Part shown: piece by piece, positions 1 through 14,100 of the stretch | How positions within the stretch are numbered: position 1 is the first letter of the stretch | Layout: every line of letters starts with the position of its first letter | Assembly (NCBI GenBank): GCA_028554795.2 | Contig: CM068824.1 | Location: forward strand, 158,732,289 to 158,796,288 | Direction: 5' to 3' | Source of the DNA: Sinohyriopsis cumingii | Taxonomy: Eukaryota > Mollusca > Bivalvia > Unionida > Unionidae | Length of the DNA: 64,000 nt | Made by a program: the position numbers and the translations under genes | The notes under the pieces: model-generated | Databases searched by the model: none | Seen by the model: the letters and a program-made list of their open reading frames with translations, nothing else | Told to the model about the DNA's origin: nothing

Positions 1-1951
1 ATCTTACTGGTTTACCATCCCTCAATAATTATGAATGGGCTGTTTACAGTTACATATGCCACGCTGAACATTTCCTTAGTATTTTTACACCCTGATATGT
101 TTGCATGAAGAAACATATTTGAATATCACTCTGGCTTATTTACATGCTATACCATCAGTGACAGAGATACCAACCCCATTCTGGAGTGAAATAGGTATGT
201 CTGCTTTAAATAAACTGGAATCTGGACAAATACATAGGAAAATTTCAAAGTTTTACTCAGCAATATATTATAATCATTGAACCTTCTCGTCATTCAAAGT
301 GCTTTATAGAAGAAATATACTTCCTAGAAACATCTTTACATCCATTTGACATTCTAAAGGTCATCAAAAGGCTGTAAAATCATGGTGTCTACTCAGTTTT
401 GCTGTTTTGCCTTAACTTTCTCAGGGCAATCAGGGGATTAAGTTGATAACGATTCTGATTCATCCACATTCAACTGCTATTGGTTGCTTTTGTGATACAA
501 GCACTAGGTACCATAGATAAAAGAATTACAACCAATGATTTCAAGTGTTTTAAGTAACCTACATATTACAAGTGTTCCAGTTGCAGTTTACATGTACAGT
601 AGACCTGTCTTGAAAGACCACCCCTTCTGCCAAAAAGTAATGGTCTCTCAAGACAGGTGGTCTCTCATGACAGGTCATAACACTATATAACCAATACATC
701 TGTGCAAGAAGAACATGGCCTCTCAACACAGGTGGTCTTTCATAGCAGTGGTCTCACAAGACAGGTTTTACTGTATAGAATTTATTGGACTTGAAATCAG
801 TATCTGAAAAAGTGATCATAATGACATTATCTGCAATTAAAAATATGATTTAACCAAAATCAGAATGGATGGCATCTCTCTGATAGAATAAGGTCTCCAA
901 TGAATTACCATTTTATGTACATTTTTACACAATATATTCATCAGGAATGATGCCAAATAATGTAAAGTCATTATCTAAATTGTGTATGTGTATTTGCACA
1001 GAAATGAAGCAGCTTTTGAGCTAGATTTAGAAGCAAAGATATAATTTTTCTGACCTAAGTACCATAAATTAGAAAATACAACACACATTCAACAATAACA
1101 CACACTCATGTATCACCTGCAGTTTTTCTATTGTGTGTAGAACCCCTGGACATATATAACCTACAGGTTTTCATCAGAAGCAATAAACAACCAAAATCTG
1201 TGCTGGCTTCTCCACATTATAAACACAGTATAAAATACCAGGGTGCGGTGAATCATCCTTTCTGTTTACCAATAAACCGCAGGGGAGCCATTTCAGCCAA
1301 ACTGGGTTGATTCATAACCAGTTTCATCACCTTAAGCCATCTCAAAAATTCCATGATAATGTCATTTGCTCTGTTTGTTAAACGCAGGACCAAAGCTGTT
1401 ACTTGTAATTCAAAATCAATAAAATAGTCACCTATCTGTAAATATTCGTCAGATGGCATCAACTACACACCTGATTTTACAATAAACAAGAATAACACCA
1501 GATACTATTCACAATGGATTTTGGAAATGTGAAATTCTTCTTCAAGTCAACTCGTCTACAACTGCTCTGAATCCAACTATGACAATGAATCAGACCCAAC
1601 TATGGCAGTTTAATAAACACAACATTGCCATTCTTCATAAATTAAATTGAAGATGCTGATTTTATTATGCTGATCTTGTCTTCATCTTTACATTTCTAAA
1701 AGTTTAGCTGAAATGTAAAACATAACTATATAATCAACATTAGAATCCCTTACTATTGTAAACTTGGTGTGGCATTCGAAATAGGAAACGAGTCTTTTAA
1801 AATATTACTACAACATGGTAATATGAGTCAAGATAAAACTGGAAAACATGCAGACATATATACCCCACAGTGGGAGTGCATAGTAGGAAAAAACATGGAT
1901 AACCAATGTCTTATATTTGCTAATCTGCAGTACTAGGTAGGAAAATATTAC
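1..1951 (-). other. UBE3C intron 12 (5' part), no exon recognised
   Basis: Noncoding by inspection. A MITE sits at 597-773. An open frame at 1253-1462 (minus) has no recognised homology or good splice sites. Later UBE3C exons are expected further left. Confidence 0.6.
597..773. mobile_element. MITE with CAGTA..TACTG terminal inverted repeats
   Basis: Terminal inverted repeats of about 26 bp (CAGTAGACCTGTCTT and its complement AAGACAGGTTTTACTG) are flanked by TA on both sides, fitting a TA target duplication of the Tc1/mariner/pogo superfamily. No coding capacity. Internal copies of the GGTCTCTCAAGACAGG motif make it partly repetitive. Confidence 0.65.
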
Positions 1952-2121
1952 CTTTTTTTTCCTTATCACTATAGTCACCAAAAAAGTCTGCATCATGTAG
2001 AGTGTGCAAGGAATGACTGAACATCGAACAGAAAGTGGATAAAATGGGGACAACTCTGTTGATATCACTGTCTGACAAGGGTAGCCCTCTGCATAACATC
2101 TGCAGTAGGGTTGTCTTGGTA
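1952..2121 (-). CDS. UBE3C: UBE3C exon 12 (last exon placed)
   Basis: 170 nt. TKTTLLQMLCRGLPLSD and INRVVPILSTFCSMFSH to DADFFGDYSDKEKK match human VPLLQVISRGSPMS to NEFFGDP. The donor is AAAG|GTAATA. One base is left over for an exon outside or not recognised in the window. Confidence 0.92.
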
Positions 2122-5100
2122 CTGAGAAACACAGAAATTAGGATATTACAAGCAACTGATAAACTGATGAAAAGAAATGATTCCTTTCGAGATTGTGACA
2201 CAAAAACTATTGCTTAGAGAAATCTTCAAAATAATTTCAGCGATCTTATCAAGGCCACAGGTAGAGAAATCTGCTTGTATTCCACACACATTTAAGTATG
2301 GAAAAGCAAACCAGGTATTTTAATCGTATGAACCAGGGGATATAATTCAATCAGGAGACTGGACCAGTGATGCTTTTAAAAATAGCTTTGTTATTCTCTT
2401 AGTGATAAAATTAAGGTGTCACCAAGAGTGTCTTCATATATGCTTGGTATGTTCTGAAATAAAAATTGTTTATTATCTTCACCTCTATTTAGCTATAACT
2501 CATGTGAATTGTTATAATCTTTTACATATCAGAATCATGTCACAATTATAAATGAGTCCATATGGACATAAGTTTAAGGCATTCATCACGCAACCAATGC
2601 ATCCTGTACGTTTTTACTGGTGACCAAAATTTCATACAGCATTAAATATCAACAAACATATAAGGGACATAATGATGACATGTGATATATCATGTAGTTA
2701 TCAATTATATTTGAAGAATATCAACTGGTGAAATCCGGAGCAAAATGGCTGACTTAACTGTAACCACCTGAAATATTACGCCCAAAAATTAAAAAATATT
2801 CTTTTCAATTTTATCTCAGTTAGTCAATTTTTCCTCCATTAGTCAGCTGTGTATGTGCTAGGACAATCATAATATGTATACAATGAACTGAAAATGTTTA
2901 CTTTCCCTGCTGCCATAATTAGTTTATTTTGTCCATTTTCTATTCTCACCAATGGACCTGAGGAATTGTGTAGTTTTTAATTTAATATTAATCAAAACAT
3001 TTAACTATCCAGGAGACATACAAGACTGTCTTTCTGATCATGTGATTAGTAAAAATATATCTAGGCTTGTCCATCTGACAGGGATTGGTCAATCCATGTT
3101 AGGACAAATTCAACCTTTAAACTGTTTCAGTCAAAATTTACTGTATTAGTTAAAATTTGAGTGGCATAAGTAGGAATGATACTAAATATGCTTGTCAAGA
3201 TTTATTTTACAAATCCACCCACCTTCCCTGATAAATGCATGTAACCTTTTAGTTAATTTTCACTTTAATTGGGTACCTGTGTATATTTGCAATATGCATG
3301 TTCACTTCTAGGATTTTTTTCAATAAATACTGAATCATATTCATTTTGACTTGAATCATGTGTAGCTAACGAATGAATTAATAATACCATAATTTCTTTT
3401 AAATTTCTTTGAACTTTAACAGGATTTAAACCTTTTTCAAAATACATACGGGTGAATAAGCTTACACATATATGTGCTTGAATGACCATATCTGCATGTA
3501 TATGTACATTTTTTCCACCAAATAAATTACGAGTTTATATAGATATCAAGCTGTTAGATAAAAATAAAACATGCCTACACGTAATTATGTAAACATAAGC
3601 AGTATGAATTTGTCAATTCTTATGTTAATCAATGTTGACTAATGACAGAAACAAACCAGGAGGTAGATATTAAGTAAAAGTGACCTACATTAGAAATACT
3701 GATACATTATTCCTCAGAATGAGATTTTTATATTCAGTTACATGACTGTACAACAACTGTCCAAGAACCTTCTAATTAAGTGTATTTAACAGCAACACTT
3801 ACCCAGTGGCTGAGGTTGTTGATACAGCAACACAGGCTACCCACAAACACCTCACAAACTGGGAATTGAATGCAAGACTGTACAGCAACCTTAAGTATAA
3901 AACAACAATTCTATCTCTTAACAATCAAAGTCAATCATACTGTCATGGTCATTTCTATACAGAAACTATCTGCATATAAAAGAAATGTATAATAAGTCCA
4001 ATTTATGCATACAGTACTATATCTACCTGCATACAAAGGACACATACAAGAAGTCCAGTATATATTTTGGGTGGACTGGGTTCTAAGTTACAACTTTGGG
4101 GCTAAAATCACCAGGTGGATTGGGTTCTTAATGTGATCGGGGAACGTATTTGAAAGCGAAATGTAAGGATAGACCTGGAGGCCAATATTGTCTGCATAGC
4201 TGAAATAGTTTTTTTCATGCCCATTTAGTGTATATCTGGTTATAGGGAAAGGATCTCAACAGCTTCCAATTTAGGTTCCTGGGTGGTAAGGATAGACCCA
4301 GGGGCCACTGTTAGTTGGTCTCTTCCAGGTCAATATGTGTAAAGATGGTTATAAGGTGGGGATCTCAGCAGTTTTGAAATTATAACACAGAAGCTAAGTC
4401 CCTGGGTGTAAGTACAGACCAAGGAACCAAAGCTGGCTGCCTATATGAATTTTTCTTTCATGACTGAAAAATTCAGCCTGTGGTTGTCTATTCCTAAAAA
4501 GAAATTTCTTTCAAATCTGTTGAAAAGAGTAATGGATCTCTTTTGACTTTATGACATTTTGACTCATCCCAGATCTAATGCACCTGGTTTTCATCAGGTC
4601 AGAACTAATGCACCAGGTTTTCATCTGGTCAGAACAAATGCACCAGATTTTGTGAAGGTCTGAATCAATGCACCAGGTTATCTGAATTTCTGAACTAATG
4701 CACCTGATTCTGTGAAGGTCAGAACTAATGCTCCAGACTTTGTGACGGTCAGAAATAATACACCAGGTTCTGTGAAGGTCAGAACTAATGAACCAGATTT
4801 TGTGAAGGTCAGAACTAAAGGACAAGATTTTGTGAAGGTCAGGACTAATGCACCAGATTTTGTGAAGGTCATAACCATTGTACCAGGTCTCATGAAGGTT
4901 AGAACTAATGCATCAGGTTTTGTGAGAGTCAGAACAAATGCAACAGGTTTTGTGAAGGTCTAAAAGTGTAGGAGGTGAGAGCATGACAGCTGGACAGACA
5001 AATGGACAGATGAACAATATGGACAATATGTTTTTTTTTAAAGTGTAGAGACAAAATAGCTTGAACTTAAAATCTCTTATGCTCCATCAATGTTATCTCT

Positions 5101-8100
5101 GACAGGAGTGATGGAGGGATAAATTTCACTGTTGAAGGAATATAAATGTAAATGGTACATTTTAAAAAGTTTTTGAACTTACCGTCTTTTATGCACAGAG
5201 AACCTGTGCTTGGACAGAAGTTGATGACATATTACTGATATTGAGTTGATCACAGACACCTCCATTTTCTGGCTGATGTGGCTAATAACTTTCTGAATAA
5301 AAATCTGTGAGTCAAGGATTTGAAGACAGTCTTCTCCTACTTCCTGCAGTTTGTTGATGTCATAATCCTGAAAGTGACACAGGTAATAGAAAATAAGACA
5401 ATTCATGAAAGAAAATCTTTTTTAATTCATTCTCTCAGGCTAGCATAGCACTACAAATAAATATGCATTATTTGACATATGTGGTTCATTAACAAAAAGA
5501 TGTAGTGATAAATATATATAAAAGATTTTGATAAAATATTATTGTATTTATTATACTTCAGTGAGGATGAAATTCTGATATATATTGACAATTCCAAGAG
5601 CTATGGCAAAAATTATTTTGGCACAAATAATTGACCCAAGTCAAAACATATAAAACAGACTGTACAAAGTCAAAATACCTAAAACAGACCATACAAAGTC
5701 AAAACACCTAAAACACATTGTACAAAGTCAAAACACCTAAACAGACCATACAAAGTCAAAACACCTAAAACATACCGTACAAAATCAAAACACCTAAAAC
5801 ATACCGTACAAATTCAAAACACCTAAAACATACAGTACAAAGTCAAAATACCTAAAACATACTGTACAAATTCAAAACACCTAAAACAGACCATACAAAG
5901 TCAAAGCACCTAAACAGACTGTACAAAGTCAAAACACCTGAAACATACCGTACAAAGTCAAAATACCTAAAACATACTGTAAAAAGTATGACAAAATCAA
6001 ATTAAATAATATCCTGAGCAGCAGATACAAACTTCAAAAAGTGCAGATGATTCAACATTAGGGCTATTTTAAAAGTAAAGTGGAAGAGGGGGAATTAATT
6101 ACAATATGGTATGATGGATAATACTGTTATAGGTCATATATGCTGACCAGTCTAATTAGAAACTGAAGGGTGGTGAGTGACCCGCTCCTCCATCTAATTC
6201 TGGAATAAGTCTGATTATCTAATATCAAAAATCAAAATAATTAATGTCTTGTTGGAAGACATGCTGTCAGTTAATTTCAAAACAGCACATACTGAACTTT
6301 GTTACAAACAAATTAGTCCCAGACACAAAATCTCCGTGTGAATAAATTCCATACAGGTGAAATCAAACCGATTAACATGTAAAATGCCCATTCAAGAAAA
6401 AAAGTGGCAACATTAGGTGCATAATACATACTGGCTTTCATGCACAATATTCTGCTCACTTATTGAGTTTTTAAAAGGTCCTATTACAACAGTCAGCAAC
6501 AATAACTTAACTACAGTAATACCTCGAATATTCGCAAGGTTAGGATCCAGAACCAGTCGCGGATCAGGAGGAATCGCGAATGTTTGGTATGAGTCACTAA
6601 AAATGCTAATAAATGCTTATTTCTAGGGTTTAAACCCTAAATATGACCCAAATCATGCTCCCAAAGCACTTTAATTTCATTTAAAAGTTTGCTTAATACA
6701 TTACCCTTAAAAAGAGAAATAAATGGTTGACGTAAACATAGAGTACAGTATTGCCTAATGGGTATTTGCCACACTAGCGCATTTACAGTACGGTACATGT
6801 ATACTAATATTACCCCTATACTAATTCATTGGCTGCCGTTTTCTTTTGCACTCACAGTAAGGTAAAACCAAGTAACGAATGGGACTGTAAACTTAATGAC
6901 TGACGTTTTCTTTGTCATTGTCAGGAAGGTAAACTAGGTAAACTTCATATGTCACAGAAGTCATATAATGAAGGTACAATTCAATAAAATAAAGAAAACA
7001 TGTACGTAGAGGGTATCAATGAAAATTTCGCGAATCCGTGAATTCGCGAATCCAGAAACGCGAATGCATGAGGTATTACTGTATCTGATCTTGTTTTCAG
7101 GTGTTGAACACTGCTGGCTGAAATGTCTCTCTTTTATCATGTGATGAATGACCTTCTACTGAGATCACGTGATGAATGGCCTCCTACTGAGATCACGTGA
7201 TGTATGACCTTCTACTGAGATCACATGATGTATGACCTTCTACTGTGATCACGTGATGTATGACCTTCTACCGAGATCACGTGATGTATGACCTTCTACT
7301 GAGATCATGTGATGTATGACCTTCTACTGAGATCATGTGATGTATGACCTTCTACTGAGATCATGAAGCACAACTCCCTGATTTCCGTCATCAGTTGTGT
7401 ATTCAATTAATCAGACAATCAACTTGATTGCAGCCAATCATTGAAGAGAATACCGTGCAAGAATTTCATGGGTGGATTTGGACCAATCAGAATCACATAA
7501 AGTGATATATTACTATGTTATGATTTTAAAAAAATATTACGCTACACATGCTATACATAAAGTGTACCAATAATGTGATAATGAAAGATAAACATTAAAT
7601 TGTAACTCTTTTACATCCTAAAAAAACCCAGTTGAAATTAGTGTACTGCAAAGGATATTTTGTGCTGATCAGCCACATGACTGGTACAGATTATGCAGTG
7701 TGGTTTTGGGGCTGAAAATGCTGTTAAAGTAATGGTTATTTTCATAAGTTCATCTTATTATTACTTATTAAAAAATTGAGTTCAAAATCAATGCTGGAAC
7801 AAGGAATATGTGATTATTTTTCTACTGTCTCCTTTAATCATTGTGCAATATATCTCTAATACACAATTTGGATGCTGCATATTTCAATTACTATGATGGT
7901 CTCAACCACCATTATTTGATTGATATGTGTTTAAATATCCTTTACTGCTTATACTGAATATTTCTTAAGATGAGAAAATTAGCAATGTGTGTTTTGCTGT
8001 TTTAAAGTTGTGCCAGTATTCACAAATTCGCTATTATGAGTTTGACCCCATTTTCCTGTTAGAAACGAGAGAAAAGCTATCCCTCATTATGTATTGGCAC

Positions 8101-11100
8101 TAGACAGAAAAATCCCTTCCTTGGGCTCAGAATCCTGCATTAGACCCTCGGCAAAGCCTTATGTTGGACTGAAAATTTGGACCCTTAAGTGGAATTTTCC
8201 TATCATACTTTGATGTGTATAATAGGCTCTATTAATCTATGTCTACCTTAAAATCTGTCTCCATTTCTTCCTCAGAGTCGGAATCATCATCATCATCATC
8301 ATCTCTTGAGAGAGCAGGAAGCATGGGGAACAGCCTCTCAATTATCTTAAGATAATTCACAAAATCAACACCAGTCAGAGATTCTGTGAGAGAAAAACAA
8401 ATTAAACAGCTGTTTATCAAGAGGAATAAAACCTTCATTGTCATGTCTTTGAAATTGGATTATCTATATCAAATTTTGCATAGCAATATAAACTGAAAAA
8501 GCCAAAAATTAAAGAACTGCTAAGAAGTCTTTTGGATCTGCAGCCCATTCCAGTTTCTGCACTACTTCGATGTACTACAATAAACAAGAATACATCTCAG
8601 AAGCTGGCAAAAGGCACTGACCATCTTTGGGTGACGTGTTTGGAATTCTCATCCAAACACCAAGTATGGGTTCTCAGATGTTCTCAGTGTGTTAGGGCTA
8701 ACAACCAGAGTTGATCTCAGAAATAAATACACCAAGCATTAACATTCTCCACTTTCTGTCATCTCTGTTCTTGTCCACTTCCACTTCATGTCAGTTATCA
8801 ATACAAGAACAAGGTTCTTGATGGTTCTCAAACAAGGTTCCTGACATTAGACTGAGAAAAACATTTTCTTGTGATCAGAAAAATGTTCTTGTGTCCTGCC
8901 CAAGGACACCCACTAGGTTGATGTTAAAATGAGAATATTGTGAAATTTTCACCTTGTAACTATGATTTAGATCTAACCGAAGCAGAAATGTCACTTTTTG
9001 GGGGAGGTGGTGGGAAGTACCACCAACAGAACAATTTTCTAATTGTACATGAAAAAATACTCAGAAGAAGAGCCAGTCCACACTCATTACAAATAAACAT
9101 GAATTCTGCTGAATGCTGTGTCTCGCCTGCTTCACCGTAGCATAAACCAACAAGCAGCTGAAGTGGCCTAAGATCACTCACCTGTCTGATATCTGCCTAT
9201 TTGACAAATGTAGACAGCCAAGGAATCTGGATCAGCAAGATATTTTCTGTCAAACAATTTCAAATGCTACTAATTGCAAATGATATAAAAACAACTGTTT
9301 CAAGGCTTTCTGTTTGAATCTTCATCCATATTCGATGAATTTATAGTGATTGAAGTTAAGATGCTTTCTGTCAACATTGCTCAAAATTATGCTGAACAGC
9401 TGTTTGAGATGGAGTTATATAAGTTTTTTCTATTCTTTGTGTGTGTGTGTGTGTGACAAGGATTATTAACATAGCTTTTAATAAAATTTCAGTCATATCG
9501 CTACGATGTCTCCAGTATGGCAGTTTATAGTGATGTTGAGCTCTGGGGCATCATGCCACAGACATGTAGCATGATGTCCCACCCAGTCACATTATCCTGA
9601 CACCAGGCCAACCAGTCCTAACACTAACATCTTAATGATGAGCACCAAGTGAGGCAGCCATTAGTACCATTTTTTGTAAGTCTTTGGTATGACTTGGCCG
9701 GGTATCGAACCCACAACCTCTCACATCTGAGGTGGACGCTCTAACCACTAGGCCTCCGGAGCAGTTCTCTATTTTTTGTAATGACCTATATTTGAAGGCA
9801 GATCATCATCTCTTGCACAAAATTTCAATCCCTTTATACCAGGAAAATTTCCATCAAACTTGGCCAAATTCTGTTAAGCACTCTTTGAAAAGAAGTCATT
9901 TGAAGGATTTGTAATTTTTAGCATGCGGTTGCCATATCTGATGGCAGATCAGCATCATTTGTATAAATTGAAATGTCCTTCATGCAAAGATGCTTTTTAT
10001 CAAATTTGGTCAAATTTACTTGAGTGATTTAAGAGAAAGCAAATTTTTAGCAAATTGTGTTTCTCCGAGAATACTTACCCGATCACATTAACGTTAGGGA
10101 TATAAGCCTGCTACCTCTCGAATCCAGCCCTACTAAAAGACGAAAATTCATCTTTTCGGTCTATCTCATATAGACCAAAGGGCAATAACTCTTGCCCCTT
10201 ACCTCCCCTTGCCACCGCCAGGTGTCACCAGTTTTTTAAGCTGAGCTTCATATATTATACAAGGATGCTCGCATAGCGGGACGGTTGGGAGGATTTTTAA
10301 GTAATGTGATCAGGTAAGTATTCTTGGAGAAACACAATTTACTAAAAATTTGCTTTCTCCTTCCAATATGTTCCCTGATCACATTAACGTTAGGAAAATA
10401 AGTAATAGGAGGAGGGAATGCTGAGCATCCTACCTCCACCCCAGGTACCTTCTAGGGAATGATGGCTGGATTCCCCATTTGAACGATAACCCGTTCTCCT
10501 AATTTCACCAGCAACACAGCCTAGGGTCATGTGATATGTGATCCCTATATACGGTTAAGAAGATAGTTATTGAAATCTTCTTACCTACGAAATTTCACTG
10601 GCGAATCCAGCGAAGCTGATAGACTGTGCTGATTGTTTTAAATGGGTCTGGTGGTCATCTGGGCTGCCGACACTGGCCCTACCAGATTCAAGGTTTGCCT
10701 CTGCGAAGCCAAATCTCTGAGATAAAAACTGGAGAAGGTTGACTGCATGCCAGCCAACAGCTTCTATTATATCTCGGATCGAAACATTGCGTTCGAATGC
10801 CAGGCTCGCCGAGATTGCTCTAATCTCATGAGCCGTAATCTTCATGAGGCGACTCTGATCTTGTGAAACCTCAGAGTACACTGAGCGTATAACCCACTTC
10901 AGCCATGAAGCAAGGGCTTGAGGGGTGACATCCCGTTTACCAGCTTTGACCGGAAGAAAGAGGCGCTTATGTGTGTCCCGACACGCCTCTATGCATTTTA
11001 AATAGTGCTTGAGTGCACGAACAGGATCTTGCATGGCTGCTGCTCTTGACTTATCTACGGAAGAGATCGAGCGAATGACGATTTTTTGATTGCCAATGGA

Positions 11101-14100
11101 TGGTAACCTATTTTTGGCTACAAAGTCTGGTTGCGTCAGGAGGTCCACCGAACCATCTGATCTGAACTGAAGAAAGTTCGGGTCACTGGAAAGGGCATGT
11201 AACTCGCTCTCCCTGCATGCTGAAGCTAAGGCTATCAAGAAACATGTTTTGTATGATAGCAGCTTTAACGAAGTGTGGCCTAAAGGTTCAAATTTGTCTG
11301 AATTGAGCCATGTTAAAACCCAGGACAGATTCCATTTTGGAAACAGGGTGAGCGATTTTGGTCAATTGAAATCAAAATTGGCTAAAAGATCTGATAGATC
11401 TTTGTTATGCCCAATATCACATCTACCATGATGGTGGAATGTGTCTGATATTATGGAGTGGTAGCCTTTGATAGTAATTGGGGCCAACTGTTTCTCCTCG
11501 AAAAGCCAGAGAAAAAAATCAGCCAGTTGAGGGGCTGAGACACTCAAAGGGACGATGTTATTGATATGACACCAGTCCCTGAAAACACGCCACTTTCCCT
11601 CGTAAGCCTTCAGAGTGGAGGGCCTTCTTGCTCTTGAGATTCTCTCCACAATCGAAGGTTTAAACTGTTTGTCTCGCAAGGCTGCCCGGACAAGAGCCAA
11701 GCGTGAAGAAGAAGACGGTCCGGGCAGGGGTGGAACACCCGTGACCACGGTTGTTTGAGATGATTTGGGCTGGTTGGAATCTTCCTGGGTAGATCTATCG
11801 CTAGATCGAGTAGATCGGTAACCCAGCACTTGTTCCATCTTAGAGGGGCAATCAGAATCATCCGACAGTTCTGACCCCTTAACCTCTGGATTATTTTTTG
11901 TACCAAAACCGTGGGAGGGTAGGCGAATGCCCACAACCCCTCCCAGCTGATTGACAAAGCGTCCACAGCCCAAGCCTTTGGGTCTGGAACCGGAGAGACG
12001 AAGGTGGGCAACTTGCAATTCCACCTTGTTGCAAAAAGATCGATCATTGGACGCCCCCAAAGTGTGCAAATCCAAAGAAAGACTGACTGATGGAGTGACC
12101 ATTCTGTGTGAATGACTTGACTTTTCCTGGATAGAGTGTCGGCCAAGACATTGAGTGTGCCGGGAATGTGTCTGATTTGTATGTTGATGTGGAGGTTGTC
12201 ACACCAACGTAGAAACTGCCAGATCAGAATGCACAGGTCTGGTGATTTGGTGCCCCCTTGTTTGAGGAGGTAAGTCACCACCACAGAGTTGTCTGACATA
12301 ATGAGGACAGTTTTTCCTGAGAGTTGATCCTTCCAGAAATTAAAGGCATTGATGACAGCCCTCATTTCTAAAAGGTTGATGTGGAGAGGCCTCTCCCCTG
12401 GCTCCCACATGCCGCTGACTGTAGCGAAGTCCGGCAACAGGTGGGCACCCCAAATCGTAGGTACTGGCATCGGTACATACCGTTATCTCCGCTTGGGGCA
12501 TCTCCAGAGGAATCCCCATGGACAGCCAACCTGGGTTGTGCCACTGACTCAGGAATGATCGTATCTCGGGCGTGATCATTATTGTTTGATTGAGGGGACT
12601 TGAAAAGGGGCGCCATTGTGCCAGCAACGTCATTTGTAAGGGACGCAAAAAAAGACGGCCAAGCGGGATCAAGTCCGCCGCTGCATTGAATAATCCGAGG
12701 AGTTGCAAGAATTGTCTCGCTGAAATCCACATCCTGTTGGAAACGGACCCAATGAGTTCGACGATCCAGATTACGCAAACGCGAGGAAGCCGTACCAGAT
12801 TCAGATCGGTGAGAAACTCCATACCCAGATGGACAAAACGCTGAGATGGACGGAGATCGGACTTTTTTCAGTTCACGAGAAAGCCTAGATGATCTAAAAG
12901 TGCTAAAAGATCGTTTCTGCCTTTGAGCAGAATAGAACTTACCATATGTTTCTGGAGGATGTCGTCCAAGTACACTGTCGTCCCTGTAGATGAAGTCAAG
13001 CGGAACAGGGTGACGACGCAATCCATAACCTTGGTAAAAGCCCAAGGGCTGATGTTGAGGCCAAAGGGTAGGACCTGGAACTGATAAACCGCGTCGCGGT
13101 AAGCGAATCTGAGAAATTTCCGTGATGCGGGGTGGATAGGGACGTGAAAATATGCATCAGTCATATCTAGACTGATGGCATACTCGTCCCGCCAGATGGA
13201 AAGATGGACTGATCTCGCCGTTTCCATCTTGAATTTTGGTGGTAAAATATATTGGTTGAGGCGACTCAGGTCGATGATCGGCCTCAACTTGCCGTTTGCC
13301 TTCTGGATAAGAAACAGCCTGGAATAAAACCCCGGCGATTGCGGGTTTTTCACAATCTCCACCGTTTTTCTATGAGCGACTGTATCTCCTGTTGTAGAAA
13401 GGTATCCTTCTCCCGATCGGACGGTACGTCCGTGAAGAGGGGAGGGGAGGACAGTGGAGGGGGTTGGATAAATGAAATCCGAAGTACCTCCGAAATGACC
13501 TGGATCACCCAATCATTCTGAGGAAAAAAGGTGGTCCAGTGGTCCTGAAATTGCAGGAGGCGGCCGCCCACAGGTGGTGCAGAGGGTATGTAAATTTTTA
13601 GAGTTAGGAGGCTTGAAGACAGAGAAACTTTGTTTCTTACCGCCTCTGTATGGTTGCCTCCTAGCTTGATTAGACTGTTGTCTCCTGGCATTGGATTGGG
13701 ATCTATACTGCACATTTGATTGTAAGGATCCCTTGCCCCTGGTCCGCCAATCATCCCTCCGCTGTGGCAGGGGCTGATTTTTTCTAAACGTCTGCGTGGG
13801 CTGGGCGGCGAATTGGAGGGGCATTTCCTGAGCTGCCTGCTTCCGAACTTCTTCAATTTTTTCTCCAAAGAGTAAAGGCGACCCAAACAGAGTCATCTGT
13901 AAAGCCAGAGTATGATGGGGCTTGAGCGACGTGGACCGTAGACATGCGTCACGTTGTATCAGGTCTAAGTTGGCAGAAACAGTCAATGCATTAGCCATGG
14001 AATGGTGAGCTGCCCTGTTAATAACTCTAGCAATCCGGGCCATCGCTTCCCAAGCATGGTCATTGTCGGAAAATGGCTAATGAAGCCAAGTCTAACATTG

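Larger units (their letters stand above)
3890..5182 (-). other. UBE3C intron 10
   Basis: Contains a short DIRS-edge-like piece at 4128-4165 and a 30-bp minisatellite at 4570-4963; otherwise unremarkable. Confidence 0.6.
5368..8246 (-). other. UBE3C intron 9
   Basis: Contains a 29-bp minisatellite (5638-5985), a pogo-like MITE (6514-7081) and a CACGTG-bearing 28-bp array (7139-7363). No exon seen. Confidence 0.6.

Noticed and set aside
1253-1462. Minus-strand frame in the UBE3C direction
   Set aside because: Does not match the part of UBE3C expected after exon 12 and lacks convincing splice sites.
4511-4963. Open frames on both strands with repeated VRTNAPDFVK or VLTFTKSGAL units
   Set aside because: Same artefact from a 30-bp tandem repeat.
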